From: Candidatus Latescibacterota bacterium
GTDB taxonomy: Bacteria; Krumholzibacteriota; Krumholzibacteriia; LZORAL124-64-63
DNA: 64,000 nucleotides
Assembly (NCBI GenBank): GCA_030658975.1
Contig: JAUSBL010000040.1
Location: forward strand, 16,697 to 80,696
Reading direction: 5' to 3'
The translations under genes and the position numbers were made by a program. The notes below the pieces were generated by a model. The model was not told where the DNA came from, did no database searches, and saw only the letters and a program-made list of their open reading frames with translations. Shown one piece after another: positions 17,420-26,030 of this stretch (position 1 is the first letter of the stretch; every line of letters starts with the position of its first letter).

Positions 17420-18448
17420 ATGGGTCCGCGATACGCCGGGAGGCGGCCGGACCGGGAAGGGCGGGGCGTGGAGCCGAACGACGGGGACGCGGGGAACCGC
17501 GGGGAGGGCGTGGTCATCAACGCCGGCAGCGGCCACTGCACGGTGGTCTGCGACGGGCGGGAGATCCCGTGCCGGCTGCGCGGGAGGCTGAAACAGGGGC
17601 TGCAGACCGAGCGGACGCTGGTCGTGGCCGGCGACCGCGTGCGCATCGCCCCGGTGCCCGGGGATCCGGCCATCGCCGTGGTGGAGGAGGTTCTGCCCCG
17701 CCGCAACCGCATCTCCCGCACGTCTTCCAAGCGCGAGCGCGGCCGCCGCGAGCAGGTCATGATGGCCAACCTCGACCAGGTGGTCGTCGTGCAGTCCGTC
17801 CGCCAGCCGGAGCCCTCCGGCGGGCTGATCGACCGCCTGCTGGTCGCGGCCGAGCGCTACGAGGTCGAGGGCGTGCTCTGCCTGAACAAGGTGGACCTGG
17901 ACCCGGCCGCCGCCGCCGCTCCCGCCTGGGACCACTACCGCGCCATGGGTTACGTGGTGCTCAGGACGTCCGTGGTGAGCGGCGAGGGGATCGAAGCCTT
18001 CCGCGAACGGCTGCAGGGCCGGATCTCGCTGCTGCTCGGCGCCTCGGGCACCGGCAAGAGCTCGCTGCTGGCCCGGGCCACCGGTCTGGTGCTGCGGATC
18101 GGCGAGGTGACCGCCAAGACCGGCCTGGGAAGGCACACCACGACCCAGACCGAACTCTACCCCCTGGGCAACGGCGGCTTCATCGCCGACACCCCCGGCA
18201 TCCGCGGCTTCGATCCCTGGGACGTAGCGCCGATCGAGCTGCGGGACTGGTTCCCCGACTTCACGGCGCCGGCCCAGACCTGCCGCTACGACACCTGCCT
18301 GCACCGCGACGAACCCGACTGCGGGGTCAAGCGGGCCGTGGCCAGCGGCGAACTGCCTGCCTGGCGCCTCGCCGCTTACCTGGGCATCCTGAAGGACCTG
18401 CAGGAGAGGGACGTCGTGCGGGGGCCTCAGCGCAGGAGGTCGTCGTAG
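17420..18448 (+). CDS. rsgA: Ribosome small-subunit-dependent GTPase A
   Basis: RsgA is a circularly permuted GTPase that helps mature the 30S subunit. The order of motifs shows this: an N-terminal OB-fold, G4 LCLNKVDL, then G1 GASGTGKSSLL, switch region TGLGRHTTTQTELYPL, G3 ADTPGIRGFDPWD, and the C-terminal zinc site CRYDTCLHRDEPDC. The start is open: ATG 17420 (AAGGTGC upstream) gives 342 residues, and GTG 17468 behind GGAAGGG would fit homologue lengths as well. The 3' end overlaps a small convergent gene by 22 bp. Confidence 0.93.
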   Translation: MGPRYAGRRPDREGRGVEPNDGDAGNRGEGVVINAGSGHCTVVCDGREIPCRLRGRLKQGLQTERTLVVAGDRVRIAPVPGDPAIAVVEEVLPRRNRISRTSSKRERGRREQVMMANLDQVVVVQSVRQPEPSGGLIDRLLVAAERYEVEGVLCLNKVDLDPAAAAAPAWDHYRAMGYVVLRTSVVSGEGIEAFRERLQGRISLLLGASGTGKSSLLARATGLVLRIGEVTAKTGLGRHTTTQTELYPLGNGGFIADTPGIRGFDPWDVAPIELRDWFPDFTAPAQTCRYDTCLHRDEPDCGVKRAVASGELPAWRLAAYLGILKDLQERDVVRGPQRRRSS

Positions 18449-18666
18449 AAGACGATGGCCTCGGCGCCCTCGTGGAGCAGGCGGTCGAGCGGTCGCAAGC
18501 CGGTGAGGTCGCGGTAGGCGACTGCGTGGTCGGCGCGCTGCGCCTCCCACCACCCCGGCAGGGCGATGCCGAGCAGCCGGTCGGACCGGGCCGTGATCTC
18601 GTAGTGGACCAGCCCGGTCGCCAGGGTGGCGACCATGGTCCGCCCGAAGAATTGCAGGTTACGCAC
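18427..18666 (-). CDS. Small hypothetical protein (79 aa)
   Basis: GTG 18666 has GGAGG nine bases upstream and opens a 79-codon frame whose third positions are almost all G or C, as in real genes here. The protein has GLVHYEITARSDRLLGIALPGWW and ends LLHEGAEAIVFYDDLLR. There is no signal peptide or membrane helix, and I recognise no family. It overlaps the 3' end of rsgA tail to tail. Confidence 0.55.
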   Translation of the reverse strand: MRNLQFFGRTMVATLATGLVHYEITARSDRLLGIALPGWWEAQRADHAVAYRDLTGLRPLDRLLHEGAEAIVFYDDLLR

Positions 18667-18740
18667 GTCAGGGAACCTCCGGGGTCGCACCATCGCGAAC
18701 GCGGAACGAACCCGAAGCAACCGGGGTGCCAGGAGGGCAG

Positions 18741-19874
18741 ATGAGGGCGCATTCGCTCCGAAAAGACGTGAAAAGGACCGTGTCGGGCGCCCTGGCGCGG
18801 CTCTGCCGCCGCCAGCCGGTCACCGCGGAGCAGCTGCGCGCCGCCCAGCCGCGCCGCATCCTGGTGGTCCGGCAGCACAATCAGATGGGCGACATGGTCT
18901 GCGCGACGCCGGCCCTGCGCGCCCTGCGCGAGACTTTCCCGCAGTCCGAGATCACGCTGGTCTGCGCGCCGGTCAACCGGGACGTCGTCCTGCATAACCC
19001 CCACCTCGACCGGGTGCTGGTCTTCGACAAGCGGGCCTGCACCCGGCCGCTGCCGCTGCTGCGCTTCCTCGGGGAACTGCGCCGGCTGCGGCCCGACGCC
19101 GCCTTCGTGCTGAACTCGGTCTCCTACTCGGTGACCAGCGCCGCGCTCGCCGCGGCCAGCGGCGCCCCGCTGCTGATCGGGGGCGACAGCCTGCCGTTCG
19201 GTTTCGACATCAGTCGCCACGCCTACTCCCTGGTGATGCCGTCGCAGCCCGATCTCGACCGCCACGCCGTCGACCACAACCTGGCGCCGCTGGAGGCCAT
19301 CGGGATCCGCACCGCCGACCGCCGCATCGTCGTGGTGCCGGCGGCCGCGGAGGAGGCGGCCGCGCGCGAGATCGACGATCATGTGCCCGGTTCGGGCGGG
19401 CTGTGGCTCCTGCATCCGGGCGCCGGCAAAGCGCAGAACCGGTGGCCGGCCGGGCGCTTCGCCGAGGTGGCCGCGCGGGCGGTGCGCGAAGGCCGGCGGG
19501 TGCTGGTCCTGCAGGGGCCGGCCGACGGACCGGCGATGGCGGATTTCTCGACGGAGGTGGCCGGGCGTCTGGCGCCGCAGGAACTGCCATCACCGCCGGT
19601 CAATCCGCCGGTCACGGTCGGGGTCTGCGCGGCGCTGCTGGCGCGGGCCGAGCGCTTCCTGTGCAACGACACCGGACTGATGCACGTGGCGGGTGCGGTG
19701 GGGACGCCGACCCTGGCCCTGTTCGGGCCCACCGATCCGGCCCTTTGGGGTCCGCAGGCTCCGGAAGTCCTCTGCCTGCGCGGCGCCCAGGGGCGCCTCG
19801 AAACGCTGGAAACCGACAACGTGTGGGATCTCTGGCGGCGCCTGCCGCCGCGGTCCGGCCCAACCAGGGGATAG
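18741..19874 (+). CDS. Glycosyltransferase family 9 (heptosyltransferase-like)
   Basis: This 377-residue protein has the GT-B layout of ADP-heptose:LPS heptosyltransferases. The N-domain start RILVVRQHNQMGDMVCATPAL is typical of GT9. The C-domain has LLHPGAGKAQNRWPAGRFAEVA and the donor site CNDTGLMHVAGAVGTPTLALFG. The exact sugar is unknown. ATG 18741 is preceded by AGGAGGG; the GTG at 18726 is rejected because the ribosome site lies within it. It is divergent from the 79-aa gene and followed 2 nt later by the M50 protease gene. Confidence 0.9.
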   Translation: MRAHSLRKDVKRTVSGALARLCRRQPVTAEQLRAAQPRRILVVRQHNQMGDMVCATPALRALRETFPQSEITLVCAPVNRDVVLHNPHLDRVLVFDKRACTRPLPLLRFLGELRRLRPDAAFVLNSVSYSVTSAALAAASGAPLLIGGDSLPFGFDISRHAYSLVMPSQPDLDRHAVDHNLAPLEAIGIRTADRRIVVVPAAAEEAAAREIDDHVPGSGGLWLLHPGAGKAQNRWPAGRFAEVAARAVREGRRVLVLQGPADGPAMADFSTEVAGRLAPQELPSPPVNPPVTVGVCAALLARAERFLCNDTGLMHVAGAVGTPTLALFGPTDPALWGPQAPEVLCLRGAQGRLETLETDNVWDLWRRLPPRSGPTRG

Positions 19875-19876
19875 GC

Positions 19877-20548
19877 ATGCAAACACCGATCGCGATCCTG
19901 GTGCTCCTGTTCTCCCTCTCGTTCCACGAGTTCGCCCACGCGCGGGCGGCCCTGCGTCTGGGTGACGACACCGCGCAGCGCCTGGGGCGGGTCTCGCTGA
20001 ATCCGCTGGCCCACATCGATCCCGTCGGCACGATCATCGTGCCGCTGGTGATGGCCCTGTTGCCGGGCGGGATGATCTTCGGCTGGGCCAAGCCCGTGCC
20101 CGTGGACGAGCGCCGCCTCGGCAGCCCCCTGCGCGACCAGGCCCTGATCGCCGCCGCCGGGCCGGTCAGCAACCTCCTGCTGGCCGCCGTCTTCGCGGTG
20201 GGACTCGGGTTGACGCTGGCCGGAGGCCACGGCGGTCCGCTGGCGACGCTGGCGGGCGGGGACGTCGGCGTGTTCCTGCGGCTGCTCTGCCAGTGGGGGA
20301 TCACTCTCAACGTGCTGCTGGCCCTGTTCAACCTCATCCCCCTGCCGCCGCTGGACGGCAGCTGGATCATGCGCCTGGCCCTGCGCGGCGACGCGCGCGC
20401 CTCGTACGAGCGTTTGCGCCCCTACGGTTTCCTGATGGTGCTGGCGCTGATGTACGTGGGCCTGGGCAGCGTGCTCGGGCGGGGAGTCACGGTGGTCGGG
20501 AGCTGGTACCTGCAGGTGGCTCTGGCCGTTGGCAGCCTGCTGACATGA
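19877..20548 (+). CDS. Site-2 (M50) membrane metalloprotease
   Basis: This 223-residue protein belongs to the short YwhC/Rip-like M50B group. The HEXXH zinc motif (His17, Glu18, His21, in SFHEFAHA) lies in the first helix, GPVSNLLLAAVF follows, and the third ligand motif is LPPLDGSW. Five to six membrane spans are predicted, with no PDZ domain. The family cuts transmembrane segments, often to release regulators; the substrate is unknown. ATG 19877 follows AGGGGATAGG directly after the GT9 stop. Confidence 0.9.
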   Translation: MQTPIAILVLLFSLSFHEFAHARAALRLGDDTAQRLGRVSLNPLAHIDPVGTIIVPLVMALLPGGMIFGWAKPVPVDERRLGSPLRDQALIAAAGPVSNLLLAAVFAVGLGLTLAGGHGGPLATLAGGDVGVFLRLLCQWGITLNVLLALFNLIPLPPLDGSWIMRLALRGDARASYERLRPYGFLMVLALMYVGLGSVLGRGVTVVGSWYLQVALAVGSLLT

Positions 20549-20589
20549 GCGAAGCCGCCGGCGCGGCCGGCTCCCGAACGGACGCGGGA

Positions 20590-20618
20590 ACGCCGGATTC
20601 CCTGGGGGATTCCGGCGT
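20590..20618 (+). terminator. Hairpin between the M50 gene and the convergent lipoprotein gene
   Basis: An 8-bp stem (20590-20597 with 20611-20618), a T-T mismatch, four more pairs and a 3-nt loop. There is no T-run. It is well placed to end both convergent genes. Confidence 0.45.
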
Positions 20619-20657
20619 GTTCGTCGAACTGGCGGATCCCGGCGCCGTCGCGGCCGG

Positions 20658-21077
20658 TCACTCCACGCTGGCGACTTCGTAGCCCTGGTAGGGATCGTCG
20701 TCCACCGTGACGGTCACCGTCGCGACCGCGCTCTCGTTGTCGTTCACGTCGACGGCCGAGACCCGGTAGACGTTCGAGCCGACCATGGGGCACTCGTCGA
20801 CGTACCAGGTGTCGGTGATCGGGGCCTGGCACATCGTCGCGACCCGCGTGCCGTTGGCGCGGTAGACCATGTAGCCGGCCAGGTCTGCGTCGGTATTGTT
20901 GGGGGCCCAGTGCACGATGACCTGGGACTCGATGACTTCGCCGAGGACGTCCACGGGAACCGCAGGGGGCGCCGTGTCGACCACGACCGGCGGGTTGGTC
21001 ACGTTGTCGCTGCCGCATCCGGCCAGCAGCGCCAGACACCACAACCCGGTGAACATCAATTTCATCTTACCTGCCAC
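20658..21077 (-). CDS. Lipoprotein with a fibronectin type III-like domain
   Basis: This 139-residue protein starts MAGKMKLMFTGLWCLALLAG and has a lipobox LLAGC, so it is probably lipidated. The remainder is one FnIII-like domain: DTAPPAVPVDVLGEVIESQV, then HWAPNNTDADLAGYMVYRAN and YRVSAVDVNDNESA. The function is unknown; such domains usually bind partners or glycans at the cell surface. GTG 21077 is chosen because AAGGAGG stands 7 nt upstream; the internal ATG 21065 is the alternative. Confidence 0.75.
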   Translation of the reverse strand: MAGKMKLMFTGLWCLALLAGCGSDNVTNPPVVVDTAPPAVPVDVLGEVIESQVIVHWAPNNTDADLAGYMVYRANGTRVATMCQAPITDTWYVDECPMVGSNVYRVSAVDVNDNESAVATVTVTVDDDPYQGYEVASVE

Positions 21078-21389
21078 CTTGGGTCCTCCTTGGTCAGCCT
21101 CTTCAGTGACCGGAGGCGCCGCGCGGGGGTGCGCCAGTGCCTGCTCCGGTATCGCTCGAACTCGCGAGGCGGGACGCTGCAAGGGAGGTGCCAGCGGTTG
21201 CGGACGGACCGCGGCCGTGGGGCGCCATGGTAATTCCTTGAGGTCAGGGAGGTTGCGAACGGGCCCATCCGTGCCGGGGCTGCCCCGGACTTCCCCTTGA
21301 TGCCCGGGAACGGACCACCCTGCCCCGTCCTGCACGATCCGCCGTTCGTCCACCGTGCAGTTTGCAACCGGCGGAACATTGAAATGTCC
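21078..21389. other. Intergenic region, no gene seen
   Basis: This stretch separates two divergent genes. Open frames here have no coding signal. I see only one short GC hairpin (21274-21279 with 21283-21288), plus the HU promoter beginning at its right edge. Confidence 0.5.
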
Positions 21390-21418
21390 TTGACAGCAAG
21401 GGAGTTAAGAGGGACGAT
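21390..21418 (+). promoter_or_regulatory. Probable promoter of the HU gene
   Basis: A perfect TTGACA at 21390-21395, a 17-nt spacer and a weak GACGAT at 21413-21418. This would give a leader of about 70 nt. Confidence 0.45.
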
Positions 21419-21495
21419 GACTCCGGCGCTGCGGAGTCGGAGCCATCGCGGGGAGACGATGCTGTGCTGGACGATCAGCGGGAAAGGGGGATCTG

Positions 21496-21777
21496 ATGAC
21501 CAAGGCGGATATTGTCGAGGATATCGCTCAAAAGACGGGTCTGACCAAGAAGGAAGTCGGCGAGACGGTGGACCTTTTCCTCGAGCAGGTCAGCGACCTG
21601 CTCTCCCAGGGACACCATCTCGAGATCAGGGGCTTCGGCACCTTCAAGGTGAAGGAGCGCAAGGAGCGCATGGCCCGCAACCCCCGGACGGGGGATGCCG
21701 TGCCGGTGCCGTCGCGCCGCGTGCCGATCTTCAAAGTCTCGAAGATGCTCAAGGACAAGGTGGCTCACCAAGCTTGA
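21496..21777 (+). CDS. hup: HU-family nucleoid DNA-binding protein
   Basis: This 93-residue protein has the typical HU/IHF length and order: [37 protein letters not shown], then the beta-arm with [10 protein letters not shown] and the proline-containing tip [12 protein letters not shown]. It is a dimeric DNA-bending protein of the nucleoid. GGGGGA precedes the ATG. It stands as a single gene with its own upstream region. Confidence 0.95.
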   Translation: MTKADIVEDIAQKTGLTKKEVGETVDLFLEQVSDLLSQGHHLEIRGFGTFKVKERKERMARNPRTGDAVPVPSRRVPIFKVSKMLKDKVAHQA

Positions 21778-21871
21778 GCCCGTGTGCGCCCGAAGTGGCT
21801 GCCGAATGATCGACCCGGCCTTCCCGCCCGACGCGGGGAGGCCGGTCGCCTGTTCCGCCCGGAGGTGACTC

Positions 21872-22906
21872 GTGCTGGATCTGCGCAGCGATACCGTGAC
21901 CCGACCGGATGCGGGGATGCGCCGGGCGATCGCCGAGGCCGAGGTCGGGGACGACGTCTTCGGCGACGATCCGACCGTCAACCTCCTGCAGGAGCGCTCG
22001 GCCGGTCTGCTGGGCAAGGAAGCAGCCATCTTCGTGCCCAGCGGCACGATGGCCAACCAGATCGCGCTGCGCGTCCAGACCCGTCCCGGCGACCAGGTCG
22101 TCTGCGAGGCCGACTGCCATATCTACCGTTACGAGCAGGGGGGGCCGGCGGCCCTGTCCGGGCTGCTTCTGGCCTGCGTGGCCGGGGATCGCGGCGCGCT
22201 CCCGTGGTCCGCCATCCAGCCTGTCCTGAACCCCGACGACGACCACGCCGCCCGCCCGTCGCTGATCTGCCTCGAGAACACGCACAACCGGGCCGGAGGG
22301 CGCATCCTGCCCCAGGACCAGGTGGTCGAGGTCGGTCGCGAAGCGCACGCCCGCGGCCTGCGGCTGCACCTCGACGGAGCGCGGCTCTGGAACGTCCACG
22401 CCGCGACGGGGACCGCCGTGGCGGAACTGGCCGCGCCGGCCGACACCGTCAGCGTCTGTTTCTCCAAGGGGCTCGGCGCGCCGGTGGGCTCGGTCCTGGC
22501 CGGGAGCGCCGCGGCGATCCGCGAGGCCCGCCGCGTCCGCAAGCTGTTCGGAGGCGGCATGCGGCAGGCGGGCATCCTGGCAGCGGCCTGCCTCCACGCC
22601 CTGGACCACAACCTGCCGCGGCTCGGCCGGGATCACGAACACGCCCGACTGCTGGTCGAAGGTCTGGACAACCCGGCCCTCAGGCTCGATCATCCCGTCG
22701 AGACCAACATCGTCATCCTGCGGGTCGCCGACGAGCGGCGCCTGCTCGAACACCTGCGCGGGAGAGGCATCCTGGCCGTGGCGTTCGGAGCCGGACGCGT
22801 GCGTCTGGTGCCGAACCTCATGATCGACCGCGAGGGCATCCTGGCGGTGCGGGCCGCGCTGGACGCCTACCGCGGCCCGGCGCCCGCGCGCGAACACACG
22901 TCCTGA
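21872..22906 (+). CDS. ltaE: Threonine aldolase, PLP-dependent
   Basis: This 344-residue fold-type I PLP enzyme splits L-threonine or L-allo-threonine to glycine and acetaldehyde. Key motifs are [18 protein letters not shown] at the N-terminus, [22 protein letters not shown] with the PLP aspartate, and the Schiff-base lysine in [12 protein letters not shown]. The GTG start has GGAGGTGACTC upstream. It opens a tight run of genes that continues with nadE and rsmI. Confidence 0.93.
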   Translation: MLDLRSDTVTRPDAGMRRAIAEAEVGDDVFGDDPTVNLLQERSAGLLGKEAAIFVPSGTMANQIALRVQTRPGDQVVCEADCHIYRYEQGGPAALSGLLLACVAGDRGALPWSAIQPVLNPDDDHAARPSLICLENTHNRAGGRILPQDQVVEVGREAHARGLRLHLDGARLWNVHAATGTAVAELAAPADTVSVCFSKGLGAPVGSVLAGSAAAIREARRVRKLFGGGMRQAGILAAACLHALDHNLPRLGRDHEHARLLVEGLDNPALRLDHPVETNIVILRVADERRLLEHLRGRGILAVAFGAGRVRLVPNLMIDREGILAVRAALDAYRGPAPAREHTS

Positions 22907-22917
22907 AGGGAAGCGAA

Positions 22918-23739
22918 GTGTCGGCAGCAGCGGACTGGGACTGGCTGATTCCCGCGGCGCACGCCGAGCGCGAGACGGTCGCGTTCCTGCGCGCCACCGT
23001 CGCGGCGTCCGGCGCGCAGGGGGTCGTGGTCGGGCTCTCGGGAGGGATCGACTCGGCCGTCAGCGCCGCCCTGGCGGTGCGCGCCCTCGGAGCCGGGGCC
23101 GTGCTCGGCGTCTGCCTGCCGTACCGCACCAGCAGTCCGGACTCGCTCCACGACGCCGTCGCGGTGGCCGCCGGGCTGGGCATCCGCTGCGAACGGCACG
23201 ACATCAGCGACCTCGCCGACGCCTACCTGCGCGACGTCCCGCCCGAGGCCGGCCTGCGCCGCGGGAACGTGATGGCGCGCTGCCGCATGATCGTTTTGTA
23301 CGACCTTTCGGCGCGCGACCGCACGCTGGTCCTGGGCACCGGCAACCGCACCGAGACCCTGCTGGGCTACGCGACCCTGCACGGGGACGCGGCCTTCGGG
23401 CTGAATCCCCTCGGCGATCTCTACAAGGCCGAGGTGCGCGCCCTGGCGCGCGCCCTGGCGCTGCCGGCGCGGGTCATCGACAAGGCGCCGAGCGCCGACC
23501 TGTGGGCCGGCCAGACCGACGAGGACGAACTGGGTTTCACCTACGAACAGGCCGACCTCATCCTGCACCACCTGGTGGATGAAGGGTTGGACGACGGGCG
23601 GATCGCGGCGCTGGGCTTCACGCCGGACCTGGTCGCCAGGATCCGCGCCCGCGTCCGCGCCCAGGCCTTCAAGTGGCTGCCGGTGCCGTCCGCGACCTTC
23701 CCGGGACGCCCCCTGCCGGACATCGCGGGCGGCTTCTGA
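22918..23739 (+). CDS. nadE: NAD(+) synthase (ammonia-dependent type)
   Basis: This 273-residue enzyme adenylates nicotinate adenine dinucleotide and amidates it to NAD. The PP-loop VVGLSGGIDSAVSAALA and later LVLGTGNRTETLLGY and FGLNPLGDLYKAEVR are standard NadE motifs. There is no N-terminal glutaminase domain, so ammonia is the likely nitrogen donor. GTG 22918 is chosen for GAAGGGA upstream; the open frame further upstream lies within ltaE and is not coding. Confidence 0.94.
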   Translation: MSAAADWDWLIPAAHAERETVAFLRATVAASGAQGVVVGLSGGIDSAVSAALAVRALGAGAVLGVCLPYRTSSPDSLHDAVAVAAGLGIRCERHDISDLADAYLRDVPPEAGLRRGNVMARCRMIVLYDLSARDRTLVLGTGNRTETLLGYATLHGDAAFGLNPLGDLYKAEVRALARALALPARVIDKAPSADLWAGQTDEDELGFTYEQADLILHHLVDEGLDDGRIAALGFTPDLVARIRARVRAQAFKWLPVPSATFPGRPLPDIAGGF

Positions 23740-23740
23740 G

Positions 23741-24484
23741 GTGGAGACGCCCGAGCGCCCCGTCACCGTGGCGATCCCGGATCTCGCGGAGTCCGGGGGT
23801 TCGTGCCTGTTCGTGGCAACGCCGATCGGCAACCTGGACGACGTGACCCTGCGCGCGCTCGGGGCGCTGCGCGACGCCGACATCGTCTACGCCGAAGACA
23901 CGCGGCGCACGCGGGGCCTGCTGTCGCGCTACGGGCTGCACGCCCGCATGGAGCCCTACCACGACCACAACAAGGAGCGGCAGGCGCCGCGCGTGGTCGA
24001 GCGGGTGCGCCAGGGCGAGCGCGTGGTCGTGGTCAGCGACGCCGGCATGCCCGCGGTGGCCGACCCCGGTTACCTGATCGTCCAGGGTCTGCGCGACGCC
24101 GGACTGCCCTGGTCGGTGGCGCCCGGCGCCTCGAGCGTGCTGGCGGCGCTGGTGCTGTCGGGGTTCCCGACCGACCGCTTCCTGTTCACGGGCTACACCC
24201 CGCGCAAGCCGGGTAAGCTGCGGACCTTCCTGCAGGAGGCGCTGGCGGAGCGCGGCACGGTGGTCATGCTCGAGTCGTGCCACCGCATCCGCAAGACGCT
24301 CGCCGCGCTGGCGGAGGTGGCGCCCGACCGCGAACTGGCGATCGCGCGCGAGATCACGAAGGTCCACGAAGAGACGCTGCGCGGCACGGCCGCCGAACTG
24401 CTGGAAGTGATGGACGGCCCCCGCCTGAAGGGGGAGCTGGTGCTGCTGGCCCGAGGCCGGCCCGCCGGCGGAGGAGGAGCCTGA
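23741..24484 (+). CDS. rsmI: 16S rRNA (cytidine-1402 2'-O)-methyltransferase
   Basis: This 247-residue protein of the tetrapyrrole-methylase fold has the RsmI signatures LFVATPIGNLDDVTLRAL, VYAEDTRRTRGLL, VVSDAGMPAVADPG and FTGYTPRKPGK. It methylates the ribose of C1402 in the ribosomal decoding centre. The GTG start begins 1 nt after the nadE stop. No strong ribosome-binding site is visible, so translation is probably coupled. Confidence 0.95.
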   Translation: METPERPVTVAIPDLAESGGSCLFVATPIGNLDDVTLRALGALRDADIVYAEDTRRTRGLLSRYGLHARMEPYHDHNKERQAPRVVERVRQGERVVVVSDAGMPAVADPGYLIVQGLRDAGLPWSVAPGASSVLAALVLSGFPTDRFLFTGYTPRKPGKLRTFLQEALAERGTVVMLESCHRIRKTLAALAEVAPDRELAIAREITKVHEETLRGTAAELLEVMDGPRLKGELVLLARGRPAGGGGA

Positions 24485-24485
24485 G

Positions 24486-25319
24486 ATGGACAGGATCGGA
24501 CTGAAGACGATGGCCCGCGACAAGGTCAAGCCGCTGGTGCTCGCCCTGGACCGCGCCGGCGTGTCGCCGGACGGCGTGTCGCTCGCCGGACTGGGGATCA
24601 GCGTCTTCGCCGCCTGGATCACGGCCGCCGGGCAGCTGTTCCTCGGCGCCCTGGTCCTGATCGTCGGTTCGGTGTTCGACATGCTGGACGGCGATCTGGC
24701 GCGCCTGCAGGGGCGGGCCAGCCGGCGCGGCGCCTTCCTCGATTCCAACTTCGACCGCCTCTCCGAAGCGGCGGTCTACGCGGGGCTGGCCTGGTTCTAC
24801 ATGGAAGCCCTGTCCTGGCCCGATTCCGGCGCCGTGCTGCTGGTGATCCTCGCCCTGACCGGATCGTTGACCACGAGCTACGCGCGCGCCCGCGCCGAGG
24901 GTCTCGGCGTCGCCTGCACGGGCGGCTGGCTGCAACGCCCCGAGCGCATGGTCCTTTTGATCCTCGGCATGATCCTGGGCCGTCACGTCTTGAAGCTGGT
25001 GCTGGCGCTGCTGGCGGCCGCGACCCTGTTCACCACGCTGCAGAGGATCGCCGCGGTCAGCCGCGATCTGGGCGGCGATCCGCGCGAAGGGCCGCCGAGA
25101 GCGCCGCGCCCGCCGCGTGCGGACGTGACCGCGGCCACGATCGTGGCCGTCGGGCCGGACGAACCGGCGCCGGCCCGGACCGCCCGCGCGGACGAACCCG
25201 TCGCCGAACGTCCCGATCTCGACAATCCCGGTCCTGAAGGTCCGGATCCCGAAGGCGAGATCCCCCTGGTGGATCCCGACGACGACGACCCCTACGCGGA
25301 CCTGCACCGCCGTGGCTGA
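24486..25319 (+). CDS. CDP-alcohol phosphatidyltransferase family membrane enzyme
   Basis: This 277-residue protein carries the complete CDP-alcohol phosphotransferase motif: Asp65, Asp68-Gly69, Ala72-Arg73, Gly82, Asp86 and Asp90 (DMLDGDLARLQ...GAFLDSNFD). About six membrane helices follow. The family moves a phospho-alcohol head group, as in PgsA; the acceptor alcohol is not evident. From about residue 190 a Pro/Ala/Asp-rich acidic tail of about 80 residues is unusual for PgsA. The 3' end overlaps tmk by 8 bp. Confidence 0.88.
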   Translation: MDRIGLKTMARDKVKPLVLALDRAGVSPDGVSLAGLGISVFAAWITAAGQLFLGALVLIVGSVFDMLDGDLARLQGRASRRGAFLDSNFDRLSEAAVYAGLAWFYMEALSWPDSGAVLLVILALTGSLTTSYARARAEGLGVACTGGWLQRPERMVLLILGMILGRHVLKLVLALLAAATLFTTLQRIAAVSRDLGGDPREGPPRAPRPPRADVTAATIVAVGPDEPAPARTARADEPVAERPDLDNPGPEGPDPEGEIPLVDPDDDDPYADLHRRG

Positions 25320-25962
25320 TCCGGCCCGACGGGGCCTGCTGGTCACCTTCGAGGGACCCGAGGGCAGCGGCAAGTCGACGCTCATCCGCGGTCTCGCCGA
25401 CCGTCTCCGGACGCTGAGAAGTCCGGTGGTGGTGGCGCGCGAACCGGGCGGCACGCCCGCCGGCGAGCGCATCCGGGCCGTGCTGCTGGACCCTTCGCTG
25501 CCGGAACTCTGCCCCGAGACCGAACTGCTGCTGATGGTGGCCAGTCGCGCCCAATTGGTCCGCGAGGTCGTCCTGCCGTCCCTCGCCGCCGGGAGCATCG
25601 TGCTCTGCGACCGTTACGCCGACGCGTCGGTCGCCTACCAGGGCGCCGGCCGGGGTCTGGGCAAGGCTCGCGTCGACGCCCTGAACGATTTCGCCCTGGC
25701 CGGGGCGACGCCCGACCTGACCCTGCTCTGCCTGCTGCCGCCGGCCGCCGGCCGCCGGCGCTTCGGGAGCCGCGATCCCGACCGCCTCGAACGGGAACCC
25801 GCGGACTTCCACGAGAGGGTTTACGCCGCCTATCTGGACATGGCCGCGTCCGGCGACCCCCGCTTCCGCACCCTGGACGCGTCCGTCCCGCCCGCCGGGC
25901 AGGTCGAGCAGGCCGTGGCCCACCTGCGTCGTTTGGAACACGATTTGCTGACGGGACTATAA
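25312..25962 (+). CDS. tmk: Thymidylate kinase
   Basis: This 216-residue enzyme makes dTDP from dTMP. It has the P-loop FEGPEGSGKSTLIRGLA, the substrate-site REPGGTPAGERIR and the DRY signature CDRYADASVAYQGAGRGLG, followed by a LID region. The GTG start lies inside the end of the preceding gene, so the two are coupled. Confidence 0.94.
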   Translation: MADPARRGLLVTFEGPEGSGKSTLIRGLADRLRTLRSPVVVAREPGGTPAGERIRAVLLDPSLPELCPETELLLMVASRAQLVREVVLPSLAAGSIVLCDRYADASVAYQGAGRGLGKARVDALNDFALAGATPDLTLLCLLPPAAGRRRFGSRDPDRLEREPADFHERVYAAYLDMAASGDPRFRTLDASVPPAGQVEQAVAHLRRLEHDLLTGL

Positions 25963-25963
25963 T
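25933..25963 (+). promoter_or_regulatory. Possible promoter of the C-terminal processing protease gene
   Basis: TTGGAA at 25933-25938 and a perfect TATAAT at 25958-25963. The 19-nt spacer is long. It overlaps the tmk 3' end. Confidence 0.4.
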
Positions 25964-26030
25964 CGCTTATGGATGTGCCCGAAATCAGGGGCGCTGCGTC
26001 CCCCGACACCTGTGAGAAAGCCGGTCGAGC

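Noticed and set aside
20545..20682. A 45-codon frame overlapping the M50 stop
   Set aside because: It contains the terminator hairpin, runs into the convergent lipoprotein gene, and has no supported function.
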